Shown one piece after another: positions 51,644 to 62,334 of a stretch of 64,000 nucleotides of DNA. Numbering within the stretch: the stretch's first letter is position 1; each line of letters opens with the position of its first letter. This DNA comes from Anthopleura xanthogrammica (Eukaryota > Cnidaria > Anthozoa > Actiniaria > Actiniidae): positions 1,988,197 to 2,052,196 of the forward strand of contig OZ025209.1 in the NCBI GenBank assembly GCA_964019055.1, given 5' to 3'. The translations under genes and the position numbers were made by a program. Under the pieces are notes generated by a model, which saw only the letters and a program-made list of their open reading frames with translations, was not told where the DNA came from and searched no databases.

Positions 51644-53789
51644 GATTAAAATAATGTATTGATGAAAGATCAGAAAGCTTTTTTTCTCGCGGATTAGATG
51701 CTCATTTTCACTTGGATTTGTTTTCTGTTGCTATGATGGGTTACTTCCGCTGGCCAGTAATGACCAGAAACTCTGTCACGTACCACAGGGAACCCAAAAG
51801 TTCCTCACACCTTCGTCCTCGTGAACTTTTTTTCGTTACTATCTGTTCATTTCTGTTATTTATATGGAGTGGACTCGTAATATTAAATCAAATCTACCAG
51901 TTCGGTTACATGATATACAGTAAAGTATCTGTGAGTCAAGGGTTGAATATTTACTGCACTAGTTTCAATGTTTGGTTTCTCCCTTTATTTGATAGGCTCC
52001 TTCGCAGACGCTCTTAGGGTTGTCACATTTCTTTCCCCACTGATGTTCATGGGGAGAGAAGAGTTGCATGATGACCCTAAGAGGGTCTGTGTATGAGGCT
52101 TTTGATTTGAGGGCTTTTTTCAAAATCATCAATTTTTTTCCCCCTGGAACCACAAAACTAAAGTCTTTGCCATCCAGTAGATTTTCCCACAAATACTTAT
52201 AACATATTCAATGTTATGTCTAATGCTTTTTCTCCTAGGTTTGACATATTGGGCTAAAACCCTAAAACTTGTGCTCAGACTTTTTGTTTCTGGTGTTTAT
52301 TTCTATGCAACAGCTTCATTTAAAGAGGCTAGAGTCAGGTGACCGATGTAAATGACCAATAGTTATCAACAACACAACACACTTGAATGATAAAGTTTGA
52401 ATCATTTTATTAGACTCAATATAATGCTGCAAAAAAAGGTTATTAGCATAAAACATACAATCACACAATTACTGCAGTGTTCAATATTACACAAACTATC
52501 ATACTCTTCCTCGGCTTTTCAATGTCATCAATCAAAAATCACGATAGTCCTTTTGACAAACAGTACAGCATCAATTAAGAACTATCAGATTTCTGTTATA
52601 TTGGCTAGCGCAGTTATGAAGATAGCATCTTGTCAATAAAAAATGTGGTATGCTGTTGTTGCCACATGTCATTTTTAATGGCGTAAATTTTTCTAAAAAA
52701 AAAGAAAGATCTCTGAAACTAATTTCAATCATACCACCTTTAATGAAATTCCTCCTGATTGTTTGCATCAATCCTGATAAAACTCACTCAAGGAGGCAAG
52801 AAAGATTCCACCATGGCGAAGCGCCAATGAAACCAATCCTTTCCAACTTGCTAAAATCCAAAAAAAGAAATGCTAGGATATCCATCATCACAGTATTGAT
52901 TGATTGATCCTTTTCCCTTCCATTGATATATGCAATCCTTTATCTGCACAAGATAAGTGAAGTTGTCAAAAACGGGAACAATCAAAGGTAAGCAAGACTC
53001 ATATTATTAACAAGTACAAGCTAATAATACATTAACAGATACAGAGCACTTCTTAATATCAAACCGATTGTTAATGAAAATGACTTAATCAAGGGATATT
53101 TGTGTAATATAGTATCCCAGTACTAATTTATGAAAAGGTACTTATGGCTTAAAAAACAATCCGGCTGCAATGCAAGGCAAAAAAAGGTTGCTAGGACATT
53201 TTTTTTGAGCACTTCATACTTCTTATCCTATTCTGCAAATATCTATAGATCATAATAAATTAAAACTAGCCTAAATAGGCTATCAATTGCACAAAAATTG
53301 TTACAGAAATCTAGCAGTGTTCTAGGCTTTTAAAGTATTGTTAGTTATAAATCAAGGCTACATAGGTAAGATGACCTATGCATACCATATTCCAGGATTT
53401 GCGATCCAACTGACTCCCTCCTATGAATCCCTTGTTAAGATGATCCTTTTCCGATTCTGATCATGGAGCAAGTGATGCTCCTGTTAGTTTTTACTTTGTC
53501 CTAAGACACTTGTGCATGCCTTACCAAATAGATTAGCAATCCTTTGGTTATCTATAAAACAAGGTAATGAGATGGTGAAAGGATGTTTAAACTTTGTACT
53601 AAGCATCAAAGTAAACCTCTCAGTGACAGATTACCTTTCTTCTTCTGTGAGACAAAAATTAAGGAACTGAACTGATTCAAAATCACAGATATACTCTACA
53701 TGTTATTGGTAACAAAAGTTTTTACAAATAATAAGCAAAACTGGCAAATATTACTAGAGTTAGATCGAGACTAAGAGTTATAAAATAGT
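51644..53789. other. STYXL1 promoter side and probable SRSF1 3' UTR
   Basis: About 52390-53789 is likely the SRSF1 3' UTR, because a minus-strand AATAAA occurs near 52407 and no other gene is seen. A dispersed repeat near 51995-52110 reads on the minus strand as a short ORF (SPHEHQWGKKCDNPKS) that resembles repeats I know from anthozoan genomes. It is not treated as a gene. Confidence 0.45.
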
Positions 53790-55078
53790 TTATGAATGGC
53801 TGCTTGAATGGGATCTGGATCGACGAGGACTGTAGGATCGTCTTGGACTTTCTGACCTTCTGGGAGATTTTGAATATGATCTCATTCTTCTTCTTGTTGG
53901 GCTTCTTGATTTAGATCTTGAAGGTGATCTGGATTTGCTGCGTGATCGCCTTGGTGAGCGACTTCTTGAGCGAGATTTGCTGTGGGACATGTTGTCTGTC
54001 TTAACCCGAACATATGACACCTCACCCTGAATAATAAGTAAATGTGTGAATCTCATGTACCGGTACTTAATTTATTTACCAAACAGAGTCAAAACTCCAT
54101 ATCTTTGTATACTAACCTCATGTGACCTGAATTTTGAATCATCCATGTTTTTCAAGGCATATTTCATGTCCTCATAACGAGAATACTCCACCACACCAGT
54201 TCCATCTTTGAATACATCTGTGAAGAGCACATCACCAGCTTCCCTCATATGGTCTTTGAGATCTTGCCAACTTCCAGTTGGTGGAAGTCCAGAAACGTGG
54301 ACCCGATAGTCAGACCTGCGTGGTGGGGGTCCCCTTCCACGACTAGAAAAGCCACTACTTCCCCGGCCACCACCACCACCACCACCACCACCACCGCCGC
54401 CTCCACCGCCGCCACCGCCGCTTCCTCCCCCTCGACCACCTCTAGGAAACTCCACCCTGATTCGGAATCCTTCGAATTCGTAACCATCTTTACCCCTTAC
54501 AGCATCTTCTGCATCTCTGTAGGATAAGAGAAAAAACAGGAGCTCAATTTTTTGATGGATCATGAAAACTATGAAGATTTTTTATCTAATACTCTAAAAC
54601 TTCAACAAAGGTATTTATCCAGTTGATTTCTCCTGATATACACTTTATTAAATAAAATGACTTATCTCGAGTGCATAAACTGAAGAAAATATCCTCCAAT
54701 GATTGTTAGCTCTGATCCAAACTCTGTTGCGTAAATCATTTTGGAGCTTTTCCTCCACATTCCACAACTCAAAGCAAAGGCGAAACAAGTTATGAAAAGA
54801 TCAAAAACACGATCACAAATACGCGTCAATGTTTTTAAGACATACAGAGATCAAATTAGAATTCCTTAAAGTAAATATAGTAAGTAGATCGCTTACCTTG
54901 GATCCTCGAACTCAACAAATGCGAAAGGTGGACCACCACGACGGTTCTTCAGGTCGACCTCAGCAATGTGACCGTACTTATAAAAGATGTTTTCTAAATC
55001 TTTTTCACGAATGTCTTGAGGCAAATTTCCAACATAGACTCTACAGTCATTGTTGTTACTTCTATTCATGTTGTTCAT
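53790..55078 (-). CDS. SRSF1: Serine/arginine-rich splicing factor 1 (SRSF1/ASF-SF2 family, 3 exons)
   Basis: Nuclear SR protein acting in constitutive and alternative splicing. Exons: 54897-55078, 54117-54516, 53790-54026; phases agree; 272 aa. Seen: RRM1 with RNP2-like CRVYVGNL (residues 12-19) and RNP1-like [11 protein letters not shown]; a glycine-rich linker with one uninterrupted run of about 18 or more Gly coded by a GGN repeat; the pseudo-RRM2 with the family hallmark [10 protein letters not shown]; and a C-terminal RS domain of alternating Arg-Ser/Ser-Pro ending SHSSSHS. The Met at 55078 is chosen because the protein then starts directly before RRM1 as in the family; an upstream in-frame Met (55150) would add 24 unlike residues. 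The sequence does not separate SRSF1 from its paralogue SRSF9, but the long RS tail favours SRSF1. The region 52390-53789 is probably its long 3' UTR. Confidence 0.95.
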
Positions 55079-56971
55079 GTGTGAAAAGTCAAGATTCTTA
55101 ACAGTTAAAAACTGCAATTTAGACGCTACAAAGACAAGTTTCTCAAACAAATATGGCGTCGTTTATAAACCTAAAGACCACGTGGCCCTTGCTTGGGGGG
55201 ACCCTATGGTTTGATAAGGGTCACACAGGTAGCCCAAGGACATGTACAAGCTTATTTAGCGCGCTGTTAACGTGTCTGTCGTTGTATATATTTATCTGCG
55301 TTTCCTTATACTATGGATTTTGGGATAATATATATTTCAAAATCGCTTACATTATCAATGAAGAAATGCGCACTCAATTTTGATTTGTTTCTCTGAATCT
55401 GGAGCAAAGTTATAGAGAATTCTTAAAAAAGTAAACGGCATCAATAAAGGAGAAGGCAAATCAAGATACCTTGATATATTTTCTTGTGCATAAGATAAAA
55501 CTATTCTTCCTTTGTTTCCCAGGAGAAACGGTACAAAAATTTATGCACTTTTAAGTATCTATATATTTATATCACAGTTTTCAGTTGATTTTCATATCAC
55601 TATCCTGGACCCAGTATAAATTTGCGCAGCAAAAGCGAGCTGAATAAGCGGGGTCATCTTTGTAATTCGTGCCCTCTATGCCACACCCAAGATGGAATCC
55701 GAATATTTCCCACGATAGGTATTTTCCCAGCTTCCTGCATGCATGAGCTTGGCGGGATAACACGACTTGATTTCGCAAATATTTTGATTACTTTTGTCTA
55801 TCATTTTTGACATTGTCAATCATATTGACAAATATAGACAAATCAAAACTCCACTGGACAGACAATTGCTATGGTTACGAGTTCTCGTCCAAATATAACG
55901 TGTGACGTCATATTGCGCAATTTTTGCATTTTCAGACGCCCGAAAAAGAAAAAGATAAACGCACCCCATTTTTAGACTGAGCTGCCACAGGCAACCCAGT
56001 AAAAAGGTAACATTAAAAACGTGGTTACAAACCTCCTTATAAATGTAGCATGAATTATTTTTTGCTTCGCTCCGCAACTGTGACTTACCTAAATACAGAA
56101 AAAACTGGATCTTCTCATTATTGTTTCATAATTAATGCCAACCCTTTATTTTGGCGTGGGTCTTGAGACAAAACATTCACTGTGGCGAGTACAGGAGAAT
56201 CGTCTTATTGGTCCTGATGCTACAATGCCAAAAAGGGATTGGTCAACCATCGGTACAATGTTTCGGCATCCTATAACAGAGATTTTAAAGGGAGGCATAT
56301 ATAAATTATGGTGAAAAGGTAAGTTAGTATGGGGAGGAGCGAGGTTGGGTGTGAGTTTAAAAAGGAAAATTTCTTTATACCTTCATATTCGGGTTATTTC
56401 TATATAATAAATTCATGCTAATAAAATCAATAAACATATATGAACTGAACTAGATATATTTTTTTCTATTTTCCCATCGAAAATTCTGGTTATATTTTAT
56501 GATAAGCATAAACAAATCGCTTTTCATACAGACTAATACTTTCGCGCATTATGCAAATAAATTTTGTTGCTAGGGAGATATGTTTGGGCGCGCATATTTT
56601 GCCGTTATAGGATGCCGAAATAGGACACGGTAACTGTCCAATCAGAATTAATCAAGCCCTATCATTTACCAATCAAATTCTTTTCTTCGACTAAGGCCAG
56701 TTTGTGGCGAGTACCTTGGCGTTGTAAAAGTGTTTGCGGTGTTGTTTAGGGATCAAACAGTACAGTTTCATCTGTGGCGAAGTATTGTAATAACTGTGGA
56801 GACTTGTTTTTAGACAAGGTGAGTTTCTTTCCCGTTCTTTTGCTTTGAGACTGTATTTCAATCCAAGAGAGGCCATTTTTCTCAGGATCTGCTGATTCAT
56901 GTCATTTCTGGTGAGCATGCAGAGCGCCAGAATTCAAAGTATTCATAGTTTTTCTCCTTGTCTTTTGAAAG
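55079..56971. promoter_or_regulatory. Divergent promoter region SRSF1 / DYNLL1
   Basis: SRSF1 reads left and DYNLL1 reads right from this region. CCAAT-type words cluster at 56218 (ATTGG), 56239, 56638 (CCAATCAG) and 56671 (CCAATCAAA), just upstream of the presumed DYNLL1 5' exon ending at 56818. A TGACGTCA-like site is at about 55903. TCGGCATCCTATAAC (about 56263) and GTTATAGGATGCCGA (about 56604) form an inverted pair bracketing about 340 bp. Promoter function is inference. Confidence 0.5.
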
Positions 56972-57241
56972 ATGACAGAAAGAAAAGCCGTGATAAAAAA
57001 TGCAGATATGTCTGAGGACATGCAGCAAGACGCCATCGAGTGCGCAACCCAAGCTATTGAGAAATTCAACATCGAAAAAGACATTGCTGCTTTTGTCAAG
57101 AAGGAGTTTGACAAGAAGTACAACCCAACGTGGCATTGTATCGTTGGAAGGAACTTTGGCTCGTATGTCACTCACGAAACTAAGCATTTTATCTACTTCT
57201 ACCTTGGGCAAGTTGCCATACTTCTTTTCAAGTCAGGATAA
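56972..57241 (+). CDS. DYNLL1: Dynein light chain LC8 (DYNLL1/2)
   Basis: Small dimeric hub protein of cytoplasmic dynein and many other complexes. The intronless 89-residue ORF has the same length as human DYNLL1. It contains the near-invariant segments [36 protein letters not shown] and the C-terminal [11 protein letters not shown]. The ATG lies just after a plausible splice acceptor (TTTTGAAAG|ATG). A 5' UTR exon ending at 56818 with an ideal donor (ACAAG|GTGAGT) suggests an intron of 56819-56971. Human DYNLL1 has an intron inside the coding region that is absent here. An AATAAA run at about 57456-57465 is the likely polyadenylation signal. It is divergent from SRSF1 and convergent with COQ5. 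Confidence 0.97.
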   Translation: MTERKAVIKNADMSEDMQQDAIECATQAIEKFNIEKDIAAFVKKEFDKKYNPTWHCIVGRNFGSYVTHETKHFIYFYLGQVAILLFKSG

Positions 57242-58187
57242 ATCACCATTGACAGAGAAATTCTTATAACAAGCTCATAGCTTCGTAGCTAAAGTGCAGC
57301 GTGGTGGTGTTAATGCTGTTCCTAGTTTTGTGAATATATTTTTTAGATTTTTGCCCTAATTGTATTGTTTTTCGCTTAAAACACAAAGCAAAGATGTAAA
57401 ATAATTTATATTAGAAACTTAGTTATATTCATACTTATTCACATATTTGATTATAAATAAATAAATGAATAGCTGTTGCTATGGAAGTGTCTGGTCTATT
57501 ATCTTTGATATTATATATTTCCAATGATATTGTCTTAATTTCTTTTTTATATCTGAGCAATATTTTTTGTGGTACAAGTTATTACGTACGTAGTGGTAGG
57601 TGAGATACTGAAATAGAGGAAATGTGGTAGCCTTTCCCCCCTTCCCTAAACAGTGTCTGTTTACTTACACTTAGGAACCAATTGCTTTAATGACTGTGAA
57701 AAAGTTAATTAACAAAATTGTACTAATTAGTATGAGTTTAGTGTATGAATCAATGAAGCATTCACATTTTGTACTACTGATTTGTATAATTACCCAAGCA
57801 CGAATGTTACTATTTATTCATATTTCTTGCATAGGCTTAGCTATAAATCACTAGATTGCCAGTTCCAGTTCAGCAATCTCAATAATTTTTACTGAACTTA
57901 CCAATTTATTTGTACAACAGCTTACAAAGTTTTTCACATATATATTTCAAAACTCTACCACATACAAAGACAAACAAGTGATAACAAAAATATCTCTATT
58001 TTGTTTATTACTTTAAATTACTTTAAAAAGTAGTTGTGAACTGCACATTAAAAGAACCTTACTTCACACACACAACCATTTTATACTTGAATTGTTTTTA
58101 TTCTCTGTAGTTCACATTGAGATTTTAACATGATTTTTTTTTAGCTTTTACAAAAATTGTGTCACCAAGTGAATAATCTAAATTTAA

Positions 58188-61100
58188 TTACAGCTTGAAC
58201 CCTGAGTGAATAGCCGCAATACCAAAATTTAAGTTTTCATAGGTAACACTTCTAAATCCAGCATCTTCTATCATCCCGGCAAACTCTTCCTAAAAAAAAA
58301 TAACATTTTATTCAAAACTAGGTAGTTCATTCACATTCAAGCATAAGATGAGTAAATATCCATAATATAAGATGCAGGGCCTGCGGAGAGGGAGGGGCTG
58401 GGGAGGCTTAAGCCCCCCCCTTCCCCCACTTTTTGCCTATATTGGTGTTGTAGTCTTGTGGCCCTGGGTGCAAAAGGAAATATTAGCCCCACCCCCACCA
58501 CTTTTCAGCTTGCTCTGTGGGCCCTGAGATGATAATTTTCTTGGAAAGGGTTGCACCAGAAAATTTTAGGTGGGAGTAGGGTGGAGTAAGGGAGTGCATC
58601 ATTTTTGAGTCAGTCAAGGGTGGGTCACCCCAAAAAGGGAGGGTTGTTCTACATTCATAGTTACCTGATTTGGGAACTGTCGAATGCTTTCCACTAAATA
58701 CTGGTAAGACTTCCAGTCTGCGGCCAATACCTGGCCCATGACTGGGATCGCATTGAATGAATATTTGTCATACACTCTGGAAAAAATAGAGGAAAAGTGT
58801 CAACCAAACATTGTTAAAACATTATTACAAATTGATACATGTAATTATTATACCTTGAAATTACTGGGTTTTTTACTTCACTAAATTCCAAACACAGAAA
58901 TCTTCCTCCAGGACAAAGAACTCTGTATGCTTCCTCTAAAGCCTGCCAGTAAATAAAAAACTAAAATTGATACTAATGATGCAGAGGTGAGACCTCTAAC
59001 CAATTTCCCAAGTACAAGAAAATTCCCTTCAACAGGCACGGCAGAGGGGGAAGGGGGGGGGGGGGGGTGGGAACACCCCACATTTTTAGCCAAAAAATAT
59101 TTTTTGCCCCAAAGATTTGAAATGATTTTAATGCAACAAATATGTTGCAATTGCCCCTCAAAACTGCAGCACTGGACTGGAAATTGTATTTCCAAGAGCC
59201 TCATTTTCCAAATTTTCAGGGAGGGTGGAGGCATTCCCCAGTACACCCAGATTAGTCCCCCACTCAAAACTATACTCCTCTGTCCCCTTCAGTGAACCAC
59301 CCCATCTCATGGAAATTCATGCCTGTTTTTACCAACCTCTTGTATTCTGGTAACATTTCTAATGCCAAAGGCAATTGTATAAGCATCAAAAGAGTTGTCT
59401 TTTGCAGGAAGATTCTGAGCATCACCAGCCACCCATGACAAGCCTGTTTACAACAACAGAATTCTGTATCAAAAGATTTATGGTTCATGTCTATATTTAG
59501 ACTACAAAAAATATACACTCAGGTTACAATAAAAAAAAATTTTCCATTGGAATTTCAGGTAACTCTACCTGGAAATGTTTTTACCTGATGTAAAATTCAG
59601 TTTCTCTGCTTTTTGTTTTCCAACTTCCAACATATTTTTATTGATGTCGCAAACTGTAACCCAAGATTCTCTTTCTTTTGAAGGTTGGTAAGTTCCACTT
59701 CTCTGTTTATTGACATATCTTAAAAATCTAAAAGCAATATCTCCTGAAAAAATCCAAAATTAGATGATGATTACATTACAGTGGGTCTCTCTTTGGGACA
59801 TGTATAATTGATGTTTTCAGGTTGGGTGCAATGTTTTCCCATTTCAGATCACATGTCATTCTCTTTGGAATAAGATAAATTTCACAAGTATTATCTTCAA
59901 ATTTTATCAAGCACTGGAACAAGTCAGGGCATCACTCACATACTGAACTGGAATTTAGCATGTTAGGTTTTGCAGAAGGAAGAAAACAAGTAAACAAAGA
60001 AATTATTCTTTGGGGCTGTAGTCACTCTCAACCAGATAACATTCCAGATGTCATTTTACAGGTTTTTTTTGATCATTATAGACCCCTTGCAGCACGCCGG
60101 AATGCAGCTCAATTTGGAGGACAAAACAATAGGTTCCAATCCTCAAGAGATTGAAATTCTTTTGTTTTGGCCTCCAAATTGAGCTGTTTTGACGCCATGT
60201 GAAAGGGGTCTATACATTGACCCACTGGAACTGAGCCACTGCTTACAGTGTAAGTTACGGCTGCTTTAGTCTGAGATGGGAAAAAAATGTCCAAGCTAAA
60301 GGTCTATCTGCTGCCTGGCTGCCCTGGCTGTATAATCCTCTCTCTATTTTACATAGGCAATTTTTAAAATTTTAATAAAAGGACTTGTAGCCTAAGGTCA
60401 AACGTTGAATTTTACATGAGCCGAACGTAATGACATCAAAGAAGACCACCTTATTATTCACTGTTTTCAATGTGTACGACTTATGTGAAGTTTGACGTTT
60501 GACCTGAGTCTAAGACCATCAAACTTTACATGAGCCGAACCTATAATGACATCAAAGACTGGACCACCTTATCATCCACAATGTTGAATGCTTTCGGCTC
60601 ATGTGAAGTTTGATGTATGACCTCAGTCTAAGTGTCAATCAGAGGTTGACATGACCATTTTTTATTTCTCACCAGTTCCTCCTGCGACATCTAAGAGTTG
60701 TGTACCCGGAAGTGGGTTCAGTACTCTCATGAATTTATCTTTCCATATTCTATGGATACCAAAGCTCATTGCATCATTCATCAGGTCGTATGATGTTGCT
60801 ACATTCTCAAATACCTTATATACTGGGGGGAAAAAGAGGAAAATCAGGAAATAATTGTGTTGGGAACCCTGTACTTTTTTAAAATCATATTTTGAACATT
60901 TTTGTAATAAGAAATTATTAATTAATCAATCAATTAATTGATTATATATTGTTATATCTTATTAGAGAATGAGAAATTAAGTTTTCATTTCTTTCAATTT
61001 AACCAAAAAATATTATAATGATGATTGTGTAAGGATTTCATTAGCACAAGATCTTAATACCTTTTTCGTTTTTTTCCTCTTCTGTTACCGTCTCATACCC

Positions 61101-61241
61101 AAAATGAGTAGTCTCTTGTTGAGCACGTTCATTAGAGAACCCTCTTTGTCGTATAAGAGTACTTGACGTTCTGCCACAGAGTATACAATTCTTTAAAAAC
61201 TGCGAAGCGTTGATGGCAGTTCTTCTTGTGCAGGCCGCCAT
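58188..61241 (-). CDS. COQ5: 2-methoxy-6-polyprenyl-1,4-benzoquinol methylase COQ5 (7 exons)
   Basis: Mitochondrial SAM-dependent C-methyltransferase of ubiquinone biosynthesis (UbiE/COQ5 family). Exons: 61061-61241, 60673-60822, 59585-59743, 59337-59443, 58854-58942, 58665-58776, 58188-58289. All phases agree; 299 aa (human 327). Seen: an Arg-rich presequence starting [14 protein letters not shown], then [28 protein letters not shown] motif [10 protein letters not shown] (residues 103-112), [37 protein letters not shown], and the C-terminal family signature ([12 protein letters not shown] and [19 protein letters not shown]). A minus-strand AATAAA at about 58097-58102 gives a 3' UTR of about 90 nt. 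The intron 59744-60672 carries a TA-flanked MITE and two foldback repeats. The 5' end faces the ankyrin-repeat gene, with about 600 bp between start codons. Confidence 0.96.
59040..59292. repeat. Poly-G-headed dispersed repeat, copy 2
   Basis: Same block series as 50388-50650 (TTTGAAATGATTTTAATG, AATTGCCCCTCAAAAC, GAGCCTCATTTTCCAAATTT, CACTCAAAACTATACTCC). It lies in COQ5 intron 58943-59336. Confidence 0.75.
60079..60212. mobile_element. TA-type foldback MITE, copy 4 (intact ends)
   Basis: A 134-bp element with TA at 60077-60078 and 60213-60214. Ends are TAGACCCCTT and AAGGGGTCTA; the inner arms match copies 2 and 3. It lies in COQ5 intron 59744-60672. Confidence 0.85.
60391..60632. repeat. 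Two tandem foldback units
   Basis: Units at 60391-60515 and 60516-60632 share TTTACATGAGCCGAAC, AATGACATCAAAGA, GACCACCTTAT and ATGTGAAGTTTGA, and end in TCTAAG. Each unit folds on itself (CATGAGCCGAA against TTCGGCTCATG in the second). Confidence 0.82.
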
Positions 61242-61842
61242 CTTGGAATGGGTCTAAACACAGGTAGCCCAAACTTAGCTTTTTCGTTGACTTGTACTTT
61301 TCGTTGACTCAGAAAATCAATAAATATTTGTATGATAAATTAAGGAAATTTAATATAAATGCCTTGAATTTTTATTGTAGATCAACATTCGTGTACTATG
61401 GGAAGTCTAAAAACTGATTTGTAAAGCCTAAATATGGCTGCAAGACAAAAAGCAAAAAAATAAAAAAGAGATAAAATTTCAAGATGTATCAAAATCCAGG
61501 CAAATTTTAGCCAGATGTTAAAACTTTCACTTTCATTTGTTTTATTTTGGCAATTATTTTCCTGAAAATTCAATATTCTGATTTGTATGCATGGGCTCCC
61601 TGTGTTCCCAGTATGCTTCAGGTTTTTGTTATTACTTGGCCCGTCCAAAGAAAACTCCTCAAGTGCCTCCAGGCCGCAGCGCTATAGCAACAATGTCCAC
61701 GCATCCTTGGGGCTTCTTTAACGATATTTGCTATCATCCTACGTTAGATACGCTAAGACTGGAAATGTAGTTGGGTCTTTCTAGCAAATTCCAAGTAGCC
61801 GAAATTTCGCGGGGAAAAACAACTGAACTCGAACTCACAAAA
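61242..61842. promoter_or_regulatory. Divergent spacer COQ5 / ankyrin-repeat gene
   Basis: About 600 bp between opposed start codons, so it must hold both promoters or a shared one. No TATA box or other clear element recognised. Confidence 0.4.
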
Positions 61843-62334
61843 ATGGCGCTAAAAAAGAGAGGTCTAGTTAATATTGTCATCTATATCTTGTCAAATGCGT
61901 ATCTTTATTCCATTGCTATTTTTTATCTATTAATCTAGATTTCCAAAAGATCGCTCAACAAGTTCAAGAATTCTTAGGCAAGTTAACCTGTGAGGAAGGA
62001 ACGGCAGATTTACGAGATGCTTTGAACTTAGCTCTTCTCTACACGCAAAGATACTACAAAACATTACGAAGTCGCAGCCATTCGAATAACATGTCTCCGA
62101 GCTCGGAACACCGTTCCCTTAGCGGAACATTGCTTTTTACTACCAGCTGTGGAGCAGTTAGTCCTGTATCGCCTGCTTGTGGTATGCAGAACCAGTTTGA
62201 GTGGAAATGGTATAATCTCGAATCCCCCAAATTATCAGCAAGTTTGGGTACCTCTGAATTCTCTTCGATATCTCCCTTCTTGCAAGCCGCTAAAACAGGT
62301 GACATCGAAGTGCTCAAGAACCTGATCGATGAAG
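61843..62334 (+). CDS. Ankyrin-repeat protein, first two exons (partial, unidentified)
   Basis: Exon 1 is 61843-61861 and exon 2 is 61939-62334. They join in phase to start MALKKRDFQKIAQQVQEF and read through about 138 residues. The leader has a helical stretch (LRDALNLALLYTQRYYKTL) and a Ser-rich low-complexity part. The last residues, PFLQAAKTGDIEVLKNLIDEG, fit the first half of an ankyrin repeat and stop at a donor (GAAG|GTAAAA). The exon 1 donor (GTCTAG) is weak, so exon 1 is less certain. No further exon is visible to 64000, so the gene continues outside. I do not recognise the orthologue. A longer unspliced ORF from 62022 just reads into the intron. Confidence 0.68.

Noticed and set aside
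51965..52192. Minus-strand 75-residue ORF as a gene
   Set aside because: No splice context or domain, and its sequence resembles a dispersed repeat.
56897..57211. ORFs on the opposite strand and other frame over DYNLL1
   Set aside because: They are shadows of the highly conserved LC8 coding sequence.
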